From: Intestinibacter bartlettii
GTDB lineage: Bacteria > Bacillota > Clostridia > Peptostreptococcales > Peptostreptococcaceae
NCBI RefSeq assembly: GCF_000154445.1
Contig: NZ_DS499569.1
Length of the DNA: 64,000 nucleotides
Direction: 5' to 3' (one strand)
Made by a program: the position numbers and the translations under genes. Below the pieces are notes generated by a model. It was not told the DNA's origin. It did not search any database and worked only from the letters and a program-made list of their open reading frames with translations. How positions within the stretch are numbered: position 1 is the first letter of the stretch; each line of letters opens with the position of its first letter. Below are positions 37,119 through 46,403 of the stretch, piece by piece.

Positions 37119-38196
37119 TTTTGCACTCCTTTATTATTTCTAAAATTGTTTCGTCATCTATATCATTAAATAAACCTACTTTTCCATGTTCAGTTGGTAA
37201 TATCATATTTATCTTTGAAAAACTATTTTTCTTGTCAGTTTTCATTATAGATAATACCTCTTCTTCACTTGGCCCCTCAAATTCTATAGGTAAATTGAAC
37301 TTTTTACATATTTGTAAAAATTTATCATAGTATTCTTGATTTATTAAATTTCTTTTTAAAGAGAGTTTAAATGCCATATTCATTCCAATACTTACAGCCT
37401 CACCATGAGGTATATGACAAAGCTTCTCTACTCCATGTCCAAAAGTATGTCCAAAGTTTAGGATTTTTCTAAGTCCTCCTTCTTTTTCATCTACTTCTAC
37501 AACATGTGCTTTTATTTCTGCACATTTTTTCACGATATATCTTAGCGCAGAATCTCTTTTATCTAATATATCTTCACTGTTTTCTAATAAATAATTTATA
37601 AATTCATAATCGTATATAAATCCGTATTTTACAACTTCACTCATGCCATTTCTAAATTCGCTATCTGGTAAAGTTCTAAGTGCAGATACATTTATAAATG
37701 TGAATTGTGGTTGATAAAATGCACCCACTACATTTTTATAAGTTCCTAGATTTATACCAGTTTTTCCTCCTATTGAAGAGTCAACTTGTGCTAAAAGTGT
37801 TGTTGGAACTTGAACAAAATCGATACCTCTCATATATGAAGCTGCAACATATCCTGATAAATCTCCTACTACCCCTCCACCAACGGCGATAATAAGGGAT
37901 TTTCTTGTAAGTCCTGCTTTTAATCCATGTTCTAGTATTTTTTCAAAAGTATCTATGCATTTTGATTCTTCACCAGCTGGCACTATATATTCACTTACAA
38001 ATTTAGCATTAAGTAAATCTATAAATTTGTTTAATTGAGTTTTATATACATTTTCATCAGAAATAACTAAAACTCTATCATATATTTCATTTATATTTTT
38101 ATCAGTAGTATTATTTATTAGATTTAAAGCTTTAGTAAAATTTCTATAACTTTCATCTATAAAAATACTACATACGTTATTTTCTATTTTTTCCAT
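37111..38196 (-). CDS. aroB: 3-dehydroquinate synthase
   Basis: AroB makes 3-dehydroquinate from DAHP using NAD+ and a divalent metal. The 361-residue protein has IAVGGGVVGDLSGYVAASY (about 103-121), PTTLLAQVDSSIGGKTGIN (about 131-149) and the metal ligands in ILNFGHTFGHGVE (about 246-258) and the HGEAVSIGM segment. It overlaps aroC by 13 bp and aroA by 8 bp. Confidence 0.96.
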   Translation of the reverse strand: MEKIENNVCSIFIDESYRNFTKALNLINNTTDKNINEIYDRVLVISDENVYKTQLNKFIDLLNAKFVSEYIVPAGEESKCIDTFEKILEHGLKAGLTRKSLIIAVGGGVVGDLSGYVAASYMRGIDFVQVPTTLLAQVDSSIGGKTGINLGTYKNVVGAFYQPQFTFINVSALRTLPDSEFRNGMSEVVKYGFIYDYEFINYLLENSEDILDKRDSALRYIVKKCAEIKAHVVEVDEKEGGLRKILNFGHTFGHGVEKLCHIPHGEAVSIGMNMAFKLSLKRNLINQEYYDKFLQICKKFNLPIEFEGPSEEEVLSIMKTDKKNSFSKINMILPTEHGKVGLFNDIDDETILEIIKECKNA

Positions 38197-39359
38197 CCTC
38201 TTTCACCCAACCTTTGAACATATGAATTGTAATTTCTTTTTATGTCTTCTAAGCTGCTTCCTCCTATAGTATCTAAGAAGAATTGACATATAACAAAAGC
38301 TACTACATTTTCACAAACAACACTACATGCAGGAACAGCACAAGTATCTGAACGTTCTACAGTAGCTTCATATTTTTCTAATGTATTCACATTTATTGAG
38401 TTAAGAGGTTTGTATAATGTTGGAATTGGCTTCATTGCACATCTAACTACAAGCTCTTCACCTGTTGTCATTCCACCTTCTATACCACCTAATCTATTTG
38501 TAACCCTTTTTATTCCAGCTTCTTGGTTGTATACTATTTCATCCATAACTTTAGAACCTGGAAGTTTTGCAACATCAAATCCTATACCAAATTCTACGCC
38601 TTTGATAGCTTGTATTCCCATTAGATGCATAGCCATTACACCATCTATTTTTCTGTCAAATTGAGTATATGAGCCAAGCCCTGGAATTAGATTTTTAACC
38701 CTAACTTCCACAACTCCGCCTATTGTATCTCTTTCATTTTTTATTTCGTCTATTTGTGAAATCATTTTAGCTTCCATATCTTTATTTGCACATCTAACTT
38801 CTGAAGAGTCTACATTATTTTTTATATAATCAAAATCGTACACATTTTCATCCTTCACATTACCAATTTGTATAACATGAGAGACAAAATCTATATCGAA
38901 ATTTTTTAATACTTGTTTGCAAATAGCTCCTACAGCTACCCTACTTGCCGTTTCTCTCGCTGATGATCTTTCTAATACATTTCTAGCATCAGTAAAATCG
39001 TATTTTAAACATCCAACTAAATCAGCATGACCAGGTCTTACATTGTCTACTTTTCTTGTTTCAAAGTCGACATCATCCATAGGTGCCATATATTCAGTCC
39101 AATTTTGGTAATCTCTATTTTTTACTTCAATTGAAACTGGTCCCCCTAATGTTTTTTTACCTCTAACACCACCAAGAATATTAACCTTATCACTTTCAAT
39201 TTTCATTCTGCCTCCGCGGCCATAACCACATTGACGTTTTTTAAGCTCTGCATTAATCTCATCAAAGTTTAATTCTACATTTGATGGTAAACCATCAATT
39301 ATAGATATTAAACTCTGTCCATGTGATTCACCACTTGTTAAATACCTTAACATATTCAT
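38184..39359 (-). CDS. aroC: Chorismate synthase
   Basis: AroC eliminates phosphate from EPSP in an FMN-dependent reaction. The 391-residue protein has the N-terminal GESHGQSLISIIDGLPSNVE (about 12-31), RPGHADLVGCLKY (about 108-120), SARETASRVAVGAI (about 134-147) and GGIEGGMTTGEELVVR (about 289-304). Reduced FMN is needed, and the adjacent upstream flavoprotein gene is a plausible source of reducing power, though that link is inference. The clustering is clearly an aroC-aroB-aroA operon. Confidence 0.97.
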   Translation of the reverse strand: MNMLRYLTSGESHGQSLISIIDGLPSNVELNFDEINAELKKRQCGYGRGGRMKIESDKVNILGGVRGKKTLGGPVSIEVKNRDYQNWTEYMAPMDDVDFETRKVDNVRPGHADLVGCLKYDFTDARNVLERSSARETASRVAVGAICKQVLKNFDIDFVSHVIQIGNVKDENVYDFDYIKNNVDSSEVRCANKDMEAKMISQIDEIKNERDTIGGVVEVRVKNLIPGLGSYTQFDRKIDGVMAMHLMGIQAIKGVEFGIGFDVAKLPGSKVMDEIVYNQEAGIKRVTNRLGGIEGGMTTGEELVVRCAMKPIPTLYKPLNSINVNTLEKYEATVERSDTCAVPACSVVCENVVAFVICQFFLDTIGGSSLEDIKRNYNSYVQRLGERGWKK

Positions 39360-39378
39360 CGCCCCTTACTTTAAAATA

Positions 39379-39981
39379 TTAATTATTATTTTCTTTTATT
39401 TTTTTTATATATTCATCAACATCTCTGTTGAATCTAGCTTTAAAATCTTCATTTTCCTCAAATGGAACTTCATCTGAATTAGATAAATATAAATTGTATT
39501 CTAAATCTGTATTTATAGATTTATAGAATATATCCATCACAATTTGTCCACCTAAAAATTGATTTTCAAATTCTGGTTGACCTCCAATTGCTATATACAT
39601 TCCTAATCTAAATTTATCTCTATCTATAGATGGTTTTCCTAAGACATATTTACTAGAGAAAAATGCCTGTGTTCTATCTACTACTGTTTTTACTTTTGTA
39701 GATACACTTGAAAAATACATAGGACTTACTGTTATTGTTCCTGTACTTTTATTAAATTCTTCGTATATTGGTGTCATATCGTCTTTTATTCTACAATATC
39801 CAGTCTTTTCACATGCACCACATGCTGTACAATAATCTATATCCATTTTGTATATGTCTAACACTTTGTAGTTAATTTCATTTTCTTCAAATTTCTTTAC
39901 AAGTTCTTTTACTACAGAGTGACAATTTTTATTTTTTCTAGGGCTTCCATTAATTATTAATACCTTGTCATTTCTCCCCAT
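39379..39981 (-). CDS. Iron-sulfur flavoprotein-like NAD(P)H/FMN reductase
   Basis: This 200-residue flavodoxin-fold protein has an N-terminal FMN-binding loop INGSPRKNKNCHS (about 9-21). A compact cysteine motif CTACGACEKTGYC (about 52-64, C-x2-C-x2-C-x5-C) matches the [4Fe-4S] site of Isf-type iron-sulfur flavoproteins. It lies 19 bp before aroC, first in the operon, and could supply reduced flavin for chorismate synthase. A general quinone or nitro reductase role is equally possible. Confidence 0.8.
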   Translation of the reverse strand: MGRNDKVLIINGSPRKNKNCHSVVKELVKKFEENEINYKVLDIYKMDIDYCTACGACEKTGYCRIKDDMTPIYEEFNKSTGTITVSPMYFSSVSTKVKTVVDRTQAFFSSKYVLGKPSIDRDKFRLGMYIAIGGQPEFENQFLGGQIVMDIFYKSINTDLEYNLYLSNSDEVPFEENEDFKARFNRDVDEYIKKIKENNN

Positions 39982-40060
39982 AAAATCCTCCTATTTAAAC
40001 TTTAATGAATCTTTCTATTTTTACATCAATTATTTCATACTCTGCATAAATCATATTATT

Positions 40061-41833
40061 TTATTTATTACTTAAGCAGACTACTAATATATCATCATCA
40101 AAATTATGTTTAGCTGCAAATTCATTTAATTCTTTTTTTAATTCAGCTATAAAATCATCTTTTTTCAATTTATAATTTTTAAGTAAGAATTGTTCTAATC
40201 TTTCTATTCCAAATTCTTCTTTATGTTGATTTTTAAGTTCAATTATACCATCAGTATACATGCAAATCATTGCACTACTTTTAATAGATATTGTACTATG
40301 TTCGTATTTTGTGTCTTCTAATACACCTAGTGGTATATTCTTTTTACATAGGTTGTTTTCTGTTGAGATATTTCCAGTATCATCTATAATGATTGGGCAA
40401 TAATGACCCGCATTAGAAATATCTAAAGTATTATTTTGGGTATCTACAATACTAACTATACATGTCGTAAATACATCCATTTTATCAAACTCATCATATA
40501 AGATTTGATTTAGTTTATTCATAATGTCAGCTGCTGTTTGATAGTTGTAACATAGAGTTTTAAAACATCCCTTTATCATAGCAACTATATAATTTGAAAC
40601 TATACCATGTCCCATAACATCAGCAATTATATAAGCTACTTTATTTTCATCTATAGGTTGGGCATGATAGAAATCTCCACCTATAACAGTTGCACATCTA
40701 TGATAGAAGTAAAGGTCCTTATTATTTTCTAGATTCATTTCACTTTCATTCATAATTAGTTTTTGTTGCTTATTTAATATATTTAGCTCATTTGCAATTA
40801 ATTTATGTTTTGTTTCTGACTGATTATATTTATATAGTTGCATTCCTAATACAATCTGTTTAGATATTAGTTCTAGTATGTTTAAATCATCTTGTGTATA
40901 TCCTTCACTATTGTTTGAACATATTATACATCCAAGCAATTTATTTCCTTCTTTTAATTTGTAGTATATGTAATTTTCCGCTTGAACTTCATTTATAATC
41001 ATGTAGTTAGCATCATTTACATATCCACCATTTTGTTCATACTCATGTAACTTTAATAATATTTTTTGGAAATTTATTTTTTTACGTTTTTTATTTTCTA
41101 TAGCACTAAAAATTTTATAATCATAATTTAAATCATCAATTACTATAAATCCCTCTTCACTTTTAGTTAACTTTTGTGCTTGAGTATTTAAGGAATTCAT
41201 AAATTCATTTACATCATTGTTTAAATGTAATTTGGTTGTTACTTCATTTATATTACTTATTGACTCTCTAAGTTTATCTATTAATTCTTTTGTATGTTCA
41301 TTTTCTAAAGTTATCTCGATAGACAAAGCTACTAATGATACGACAGAAGATATAAATGTGATTTCCTGTTCTTCTAGTGAATCTTCTTCTGTTAGAAAAC
41401 ATGTCATAAATCCTATAACATTATAGTTTAGAACTATTGGAAATACTATTCTTCCGCTGTATCCTTCCATTTTAGCAAGTTCTCTTTCATCGATTGCCTT
41501 TGGATCTTCAAATATATTTTCTACATATATTATTTTCTTGTCTCTCACTGCTTCATGTATATATTCTGGATAAGACTCATTAAAATCTAATTTTGTACCT
41601 ATCCTAGAATTCTTTGGAAACATCTTGGGGATATAATCTAAAGTTGATGAGCATACTAAATAAGCATTTTTAAAATTGTTATCATAAAATAAATTTATAC
41701 ATGCTTTTGTAGGCTCAATTACCTCTAACATCTTGTCCACTATTTTATCTTTTATCTCAAAAAAGTTAGTAGATTGAGTTACCATAACAGATATATCAAC
41801 CAAATTTTTCATTAGTTTTCTATTTTTCTCCAT
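40061..41833 (-). CDS. GAF-domain PP2C (SpoIIE/RsbU-type) serine phosphatase
   Basis: This is a cytosolic 590-residue protein. GGAGG lies 6 bases before ATG 41833, so the TTG just upstream is not the start. A GAF domain occupies about 20-175, a second GAF-like domain about 205-335, and a short coiled-coil linker leads into a PPM/SpoIIE catalytic domain (about 360-590). The latter has GGDFYHAQPIDENKVAYII, DVMGHGIVSN, a C-terminal YTDGIIELKN and FDDDILVVCL metal ligands. It is not SpoIIE itself, since there are no membrane helices. It probably dephosphorylates an anti-sigma-factor antagonist in response to a ligand or redox cue. No anti-sigma pair is adjacent. Confidence 0.88.
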   Translation of the reverse strand: MEKNRKLMKNLVDISVMVTQSTNFFEIKDKIVDKMLEVIEPTKACINLFYDNNFKNAYLVCSSTLDYIPKMFPKNSRIGTKLDFNESYPEYIHEAVRDKKIIYVENIFEDPKAIDERELAKMEGYSGRIVFPIVLNYNVIGFMTCFLTEEDSLEEQEITFISSVVSLVALSIEITLENEHTKELIDKLRESISNINEVTTKLHLNNDVNEFMNSLNTQAQKLTKSEEGFIVIDDLNYDYKIFSAIENKKRKKINFQKILLKLHEYEQNGGYVNDANYMIINEVQAENYIYYKLKEGNKLLGCIICSNNSEGYTQDDLNILELISKQIVLGMQLYKYNQSETKHKLIANELNILNKQQKLIMNESEMNLENNKDLYFYHRCATVIGGDFYHAQPIDENKVAYIIADVMGHGIVSNYIVAMIKGCFKTLCYNYQTAADIMNKLNQILYDEFDKMDVFTTCIVSIVDTQNNTLDISNAGHYCPIIIDDTGNISTENNLCKKNIPLGVLEDTKYEHSTISIKSSAMICMYTDGIIELKNQHKEEFGIERLEQFLLKNYKLKKDDFIAELKKELNEFAAKHNFDDDILVVCLSNK

Positions 41834-41990
41834 CAAGCTTCCTCCTTGATTTCATAGTTAAAAGTACCTTTAATTGTAGATAAATTTTATCACAATAATT
41901 GACATAATCCAAGTAAACTTACTTAATCTTAAGGAGTTTTTGAATAAACAAATCTTTATATTATGGTAACTTCAGGCTATTTTATATAAT

Positions 41991-42473
41991 TTATTCTTTA
42001 TTTTTATAGTTTAAATATATGTCTTTTATTGTCATTCCAAAAACTAAACAAAAACTTATGATTATAACTATGTTAAAGTGAGTTATTAATCCTAATAATA
42101 ATATTGAAATTAAACATGAAATATCTTTTTTGCCCTTTTCTTTTAAAAGTTGCTCTTGATTTTCTTGTATATTATTTTTTATATTTTCTATTTCAAATTC
42201 AACTTTTGTCTTTAAACTTTTTTTATAAAATAAATAAGATATCTCTACTAAACACATTCCTATTCCAAAATATATATTTATTTTATATGAAAACAATAAT
42301 ATAGCTACTGCTACTAGTATTTTCAAAGTATATAAAAGTATAGTGTCTATTTTAGCAGATATTTCTTGTACTTTTTTAAACTTAGAATTTATTTCATATT
42401 GCTCATTCGGTAATTTACTTATTTTGCTTTTTACAACTTCTGTATAAAATAATTTCATTATTCCATTTATCAT
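41991..42473 (-). CDS. Small membrane protein with coiled coil, unknown
   Basis: This 160-residue protein has two hydrophobic regions, at about 45-85 (two helices) and about 117-150 (one or two helices). A Lys/Glu-rich helical segment about 88-115 between them is likely a cytosolic coiled coil. It has an AGGAGG ribosome binding site. No family is recognised. It is monocistronic between the phosphatase gene and a divergent hypothetical gene. Confidence 0.5.
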   Translation of the reverse strand: MINGIMKLFYTEVVKSKISKLPNEQYEINSKFKKVQEISAKIDTILLYTLKILVAVAILLFSYKINIYFGIGMCLVEISYLFYKKSLKTKVEFEIENIKNNIQENQEQLLKEKGKKDISCLISILLLGLITHFNIVIIISFCLVFGMTIKDIYLNYKNKE

Positions 42474-42679
42474 TTTATTGCCTCCTTCTATACTTTCTAT
42501 TATTCATATTTTTTCCTAAAAATGTATTTTTATACACCTATTCTTATTTACACAATTTTTAGAATTTTATGTTTATCTATATGTATATCCATATTTTTTT
42601 TGTTAAAAATAAAAATATAAATAAAACAATATTATGAAGAAGGAGGTTTTCTCAATATACCATGAGAATATAAAATACT

Positions 42680-43153
42680 ATGCAAATAGAAGAACTTGAC
42701 TTAAACACACGAAATCAAATTTATAACTCAACCAAAAAGGTTATTCGCAAATATCAAAAAGGTATTAGTTCAGGAAAATTAACAGCAGAAAAGTTTGCCG
42801 ATAATATATTTACAAATAAAATATTATTAGATATTTTAGATGAATCTATTATCAATCAAGCAGATTTCCAAAATTCATATATTAACTATATAAATTCTCT
42901 AATGCAAAAACAAAATGAAAATTTTAAAAATTATATGGATTCCAAACATAATAAAACTATTATTAGGTCAACTGTTTCATTACAAATACTTTTAAAAAAT
43001 ATTTTAAAAAATAGTGACTACTCATTAAATATTCCTATCCAATATCTAAATAAAAAAGATATTGAAGCAATTATAAAATATATCCAAACCGGTGAAATAG
43101 ACATTGGAAATGAAAAAATATATAAATATGTAAGTAGACCTAAAACAAATTAA
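42680..43153 (+). CDS. Hypothetical helical protein, unrecognised
   Basis: This 157-residue, Asn/Lys/Ile-rich, mostly helical cytosolic protein has no recognised motif. The frame is closed by TAA just upstream, so ATG 42680 is the first usable start, yet the strong AGGAGG lies at 42641-42646, too far for normal initiation. A 6-bp hairpin (TTCTCA 42649-42654, TGAGAA 42663-42668) between them would shorten the effective distance to about 13 bases. The gene ends 4 bp before a bidirectional terminator. Confidence 0.55.
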   Translation: MQIEELDLNTRNQIYNSTKKVIRKYQKGISSGKLTAEKFADNIFTNKILLDILDESIINQADFQNSYINYINSLMQKQNENFKNYMDSKHNKTIIRSTVSLQILLKNILKNSDYSLNIPIQYLNKKDIEAIIKYIQTGEIDIGNEKIYKYVSRPKTN

Positions 43154-43157
43154 ATTA

Positions 43158-43229
43158 AAAGAGCTGTTTTATATTATATATTCATTTAGAGTTTAAACCC
43201 TTTTGAAATACTATATAAAACAGCTCTTT
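43158..43229. terminator. Bidirectional terminator with 17-bp perfect stem
   Basis: AAAGAGCTGTTTTATAT (43158-43174) and ATATAAAACAGCTCTTT (43213-43229) pair perfectly around a 38-base loop between two convergent genes. Confidence 0.8.
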
Positions 43230-43233
43230 ATTT

Positions 43234-43401
43234 TTATCCTAATGCTTTTTCTAATTTAGATAAATGTTTTATTGGATAATATTTTAATAATTCTCTAAAC
43301 TGCTCTGTTGTAAGCCCTTGAGTTGTTGTATAAATACGAATTTTTTCATCTACATCCGCATTTATAAAATCATTTTTTATTTTTTCAAAATCTACTGTCA
43401 T
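43234..43401 (-). CDS. Small 55-residue hypothetical protein
   Basis: This is a short gene with a clear AGGAG ribosome binding site 7 bases before ATG 43401 and a 55-residue product. It starts MTVDFEKIKNDFINADVDEK, has a central TTQGLTTEQFRELLKYYPIK and ends LSKLEKALG. It is acidic at the N-terminus, basic and helical at the C-terminus, with no membrane segment. It ends immediately before the shared terminator. The family is not recognised; the organisation supports a real gene. Confidence 0.6.
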   Translation of the reverse strand: MTVDFEKIKNDFINADVDEKIRIYTTTQGLTTEQFRELLKYYPIKHLSKLEKALG

Positions 43402-43541
43402 ATTATCACTCCTATTTGTAAAATTTAAATGATTATAATTTAATATATAAGTAAGTTGAAGCTATTAAAAAATATCTCCATATTTATATTTACCCACATC
43501 AAAAAAAATATTAGTTTATTTTTAAATTAAGTAAATAAGTA

Positions 43542-43579
43542 AAGTGGTAAATATTCACTAAGTTGAATACTTACCACTT
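43542..43579 (-). terminator. Terminator after the SASP gene
   Basis: AAGTGGTAA-TATTCA pairs with TGAATA-TTACCACTT with small bulges. A T-rich tail follows on the minus strand. Confidence 0.7.
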
Positions 43580-43623
43580 CTATTTAATAAAATGTTCTTA
43601 TTTTAAATTATTTTCTTGTTTTG

Positions 43624-43842
43624 TTATTGTTGTCCTTTACCTGCCATTTGTTGTTCTGCCATTTCGACTAATTTTTTAGTCATGTATCCACCAACATAAC
43701 CATTTTGTCTAGCTGTTAAGTTTCCTTTATCAACTTGTTGATAATCAGCCATACCTAGTTCATTAGCTATTTCTAATTTCATTTGATTTAATGCTTGTTT
43801 AGCTTGTGGAACTGCTGTTTTGTTATTGTTGTTGTTTGACAT
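43624..43842 (-). CDS. Alpha/beta-type small acid-soluble spore protein
   Basis: This 72-residue SASP coats spore DNA and is degraded by the GPR protease on germination. The frame is open further upstream, but GAGGTATTAG and family size set the start at 43842 (MSNNNNNKT). The GPR cleavage motif KLEIANELG (about 22-30) and the DNA-binding GNLTARQNGYVGGYMTKKLV (about 41-60) are diagnostic. A CATATAATA element upstream may belong to a SigG promoter. It is direct evidence for a spore former. Confidence 0.95.
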   Translation of the reverse strand: MSNNNNNKTAVPQAKQALNQMKLEIANELGMADYQQVDKGNLTARQNGYVGGYMTKKLVEMAEQQMAGKGQQ

Positions 43843-43988
43843 ATCTAATACCTCTTTTCTATGATTTTTGTTTCTTGGTAGTATTATATGAAATATTTGT
43901 TTTATAATACATACAATTTGTGACAAATTTCTTAATAGTTGGTATCAAATCAAACGCATTATATAGGCTCAAACAATAAAATAATTTT

Positions 43989-45218
43989 TTAACAGTTGAT
44001 TGCAGCTAAATATGCTGTAGAAAATGCTATTTGAAGATTAAATCCTCCTGTATATGCATCTACATCAATTACTTCACCTGCAAAATATAACCCAGAAACT
44101 AATTTAGATTCCATAGTACTCGAATTTATTTCACTAGTTTTAACTCCACCTGAAGTTATTATAGCTTCTTCAATAGGTCTATAATTTTTAACTGTAAATG
44201 TTATATTTTTTATAAGATGTACTAAATTTTTTCTTTCTTCCTTAGATATTTGATTTACCTTGATATATGCATCAATTTTACTTAATTTAACTATCGTAGG
44301 TATTAATTGTTTAGGTAATAAATCATTTAAAGAGTTTTCAAAGTTTTTATTTGCGTATTTTTGAAAATCCTTTTGTACTCTTTTATCAAGTTTATCTTCA
44401 TCTAAAGCTGGTTTTAAATCTAAGACAATTTTATAATTTTCTTTTGATAAATCACCCATACGACAACTAGCTGATTTTATAATCGGACCATCTAATCCGT
44501 ATTTTGTAAACTCCATTTCCCCAAAATCGTCGTATATTTTTTTATTTTTGCTATTATATACATTGATACTTACATTTCTAAGTGATAACTTTGCTAAATC
44601 AGTTACATAGTCTTCCATAACTTCTAGGCCAATAAGTGATGCCTTTGGTTTTATTATAGTATGTCCTAAGTTTCTCGCAAATTTATATCCATCTCCACTA
44701 GAACCAGTTCTTGGGTAACTAACTCCTCCTGTAGCAACAATCACACTATCACATTCTATTTCTCTTTTATCAGAAAGAATAACTTTTTTAATTTTTCCAT
44801 CTTGAGCTTCTATTTTATCTACTTTTGAATTAAGTAAAACTTCTACATTTTTATTACTTCTCATTTGTTTTTCTAATGCTCTTACTACATCTACTGCCTT
44901 ATCACTAACTGGGAATACTCTCTTTCCTCTTTCAGTTTTAGTCTCAACACCCAAATCGTTAAACATATCGATTACTTGGTCATTTGTAAATGTATAAAAG
45001 GCACTATATAAAAATTTTCCATTTGTAGGTACATTCTCTATTAATTCTTCTATTTCACAATTATTTGTTATATTGCATCTTCCCTTACCTGTTATAAGTA
45101 ATTTCTGACCACACCTTTTTTGTTTTTCTAATACTATAACTTTATATCCTCTATCTGAAGCAACCTTAGCAGCTAGCATGCCACTAGCACCGGCGCCTAT
45201 AATTACTACTCTTTTCAA
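43989..45218 (-). CDS. HI0933/BaiN-like NAD(P)/FAD-dependent oxidoreductase
   Basis: This is a flavoprotein of the HI0933 family (about 409 residues) with an N-terminal dinucleotide fold VVIIGAGASGMLAAKVASDR, the family signature KLLITGKGRCNITN and a C-terminal FAGEVIDVDAYTGGFNLQIA. An ATG at 45248 opens the frame without a ribosome binding site. TTG 45218 has GGAAGGA eight bases upstream and begins the protein with the usual LKRVVIIGAG, so it is preferred. It follows the PAP2 gene directly on the same strand. The substrate is unknown. Confidence 0.88.
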   Translation of the reverse strand: MKRVVIIGAGASGMLAAKVASDRGYKVIVLEKQKRCGQKLLITGKGRCNITNNCEIEELIENVPTNGKFLYSAFYTFTNDQVIDMFNDLGVETKTERGKRVFPVSDKAVDVVRALEKQMRSNKNVEVLLNSKVDKIEAQDGKIKKVILSDKREIECDSVIVATGGVSYPRTGSSGDGYKFARNLGHTIIKPKASLIGLEVMEDYVTDLAKLSLRNVSINVYNSKNKKIYDDFGEMEFTKYGLDGPIIKSASCRMGDLSKENYKIVLDLKPALDEDKLDKRVQKDFQKYANKNFENSLNDLLPKQLIPTIVKLSKIDAYIKVNQISKEERKNLVHLIKNITFTVKNYRPIEEAIITSGGVKTSEINSSTMESKLVSGLYFAGEVIDVDAYTGGFNLQIAFSTAYLAAINC

Positions 45219-45250
45219 AAAATCATCCTTCCAATTAATTAATTTCATCT

Positions 45251-46156
45251 TTAATTTAATCCAAAATGCTCAAATAAGAATGGAGCTCCTGCTACACCCC
45301 ATAATACAACTATTGTATATCTTATATACTCAATTATATACAATACATCTTGGCTTGCATCTGCAAATAATAATATTTGTAGTGATTTCCCCGCAGCATA
45401 TATAATACCTAGAGTAACTATTCCAACTATAAATCTAAGTATTTTTGTGCTTAGTTTCGGTTTTGTTTTGTTATTTGTAAAAATATTAGCTTTTTTTCTA
45501 CTTTCTTGTGTACTAAAACCTATAAATTTATCTTCTATTATGTAACCTAATACAAAACCTGTATATAGTCCAAAACTTTTTATTAATTCATCACCTCTAA
45601 AAAAGTATACAGGTATAGCAAATAAAACTAAAGTTAAAAGTAATATGTAATATCTTTTATTTTGATCTACATAATCAAATAATTTTATAAAAATGATACT
45701 AACAAATATACCAAGAATCCATCCTATAAATACATCTTCTGGCCAGTGTACTCCTAAATAAAGTCTTGAAATACCAGCACCTAGTATCATAATTATTCCA
45801 AGCAGTGTTATCCACCATTTTCTAAAATATTCTATTAAAGCTACCCAAACTGTAGTTGCTGTTTGAGTATGCCCACTTGGAAACGAATAACCTGTCGCCG
45901 TTTCAGTTCTAAGTGATTCTAAATTTTTACTTCCTATTGGTCTCGGAGCTTTAAAAAAGTTTTTTAATCCAGAATTTATAGTAATACTTCCTGTAACTGC
46001 AAATAATAATCTTTGTCCACACTTTTTATCAATACACCAATACATTATAGCCGCAATCAATACAACAGCTACTTGTTCTGTACATATTGTAAATGTTGTA
46101 AATATAGCAGTTAAAATATCACTTCTTATGCTTTGAAAAAATAAAAGTATATCCAT
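45251..46156 (-). CDS. PAP2 family membrane phosphatase
   Basis: This 301-residue integral membrane protein carries the three PAP2 motifs: KNFFKAPRP (about 66-74), PSGHTQTATTVW (about 93-104) and SRLYLGVHWPEDVFIGW (about 129-145). Several helices follow. The enzyme dephosphorylates lipid phosphates such as undecaprenyl pyrophosphate or phosphatidic acid. It is first in a two-gene unit with the HI0933 flavoprotein. A palindrome shared with the nifJ upstream region lies 139 bp before its start. Confidence 0.9.
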   Translation of the reverse strand: MDILLFFQSIRSDILTAIFTTFTICTEQVAVVLIAAIMYWCIDKKCGQRLLFAVTGSITINSGLKNFFKAPRPIGSKNLESLRTETATGYSFPSGHTQTATTVWVALIEYFRKWWITLLGIIMILGAGISRLYLGVHWPEDVFIGWILGIFVSIIFIKLFDYVDQNKRYYILLLTLVLFAIPVYFFRGDELIKSFGLYTGFVLGYIIEDKFIGFSTQESRKKANIFTNNKTKPKLSTKILRFIVGIVTLGIIYAAGKSLQILLFADASQDVLYIIEYIRYTIVVLWGVAGAPFLFEHFGLN

Positions 46157-46294
46157 GCTCTCACCTTCCTTTTTACTATCATCTATTTTACATAAAATTA
46201 TTACATAAATATATATATCAGATTAAATTTATTTAAAATCTTTTAAATTATTTACATATTCTTATATATACATACATTTTTTTAACATTTTAAA

Positions 46295-46310
46295 ATAAAG
46301 ATTTCTTTAT
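46295..46310. repeat. Repeated 16-bp palindrome, copy 2 (PAP2 upstream)
   Basis: The inverted repeat ATAAAGA-TT-TCTTTAT lies within a 20-bp stretch (46294-46313) identical to 34486-34505. It sits between hpt and the PAP2 start. Confidence 0.55.
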
Positions 46311-46331
46311 AAACTACTTCTATAGTAAAAT

Positions 46332-46372
46332 AGACTGTAAAAATAAATCAAATTATCTCTACAGTCTTTTTT
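46332..46372. terminator. Terminator after hpt
   Basis: AGACTGTA (46332-46339) pairs with TACAGTCT (46360-46367), with T-runs on both sides. Confidence 0.7.
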
Positions 46373-46403
46373 ATGATATAAATTATTTTAGTTTAAATAT
46401 ATC

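Noticed and set aside
41991..42473. Possible toxin-antitoxin or holin role for the 160-residue membrane protein
   Set aside because: It is too long and isolated, with no partner gene, and the membrane topology alone is not evidence.
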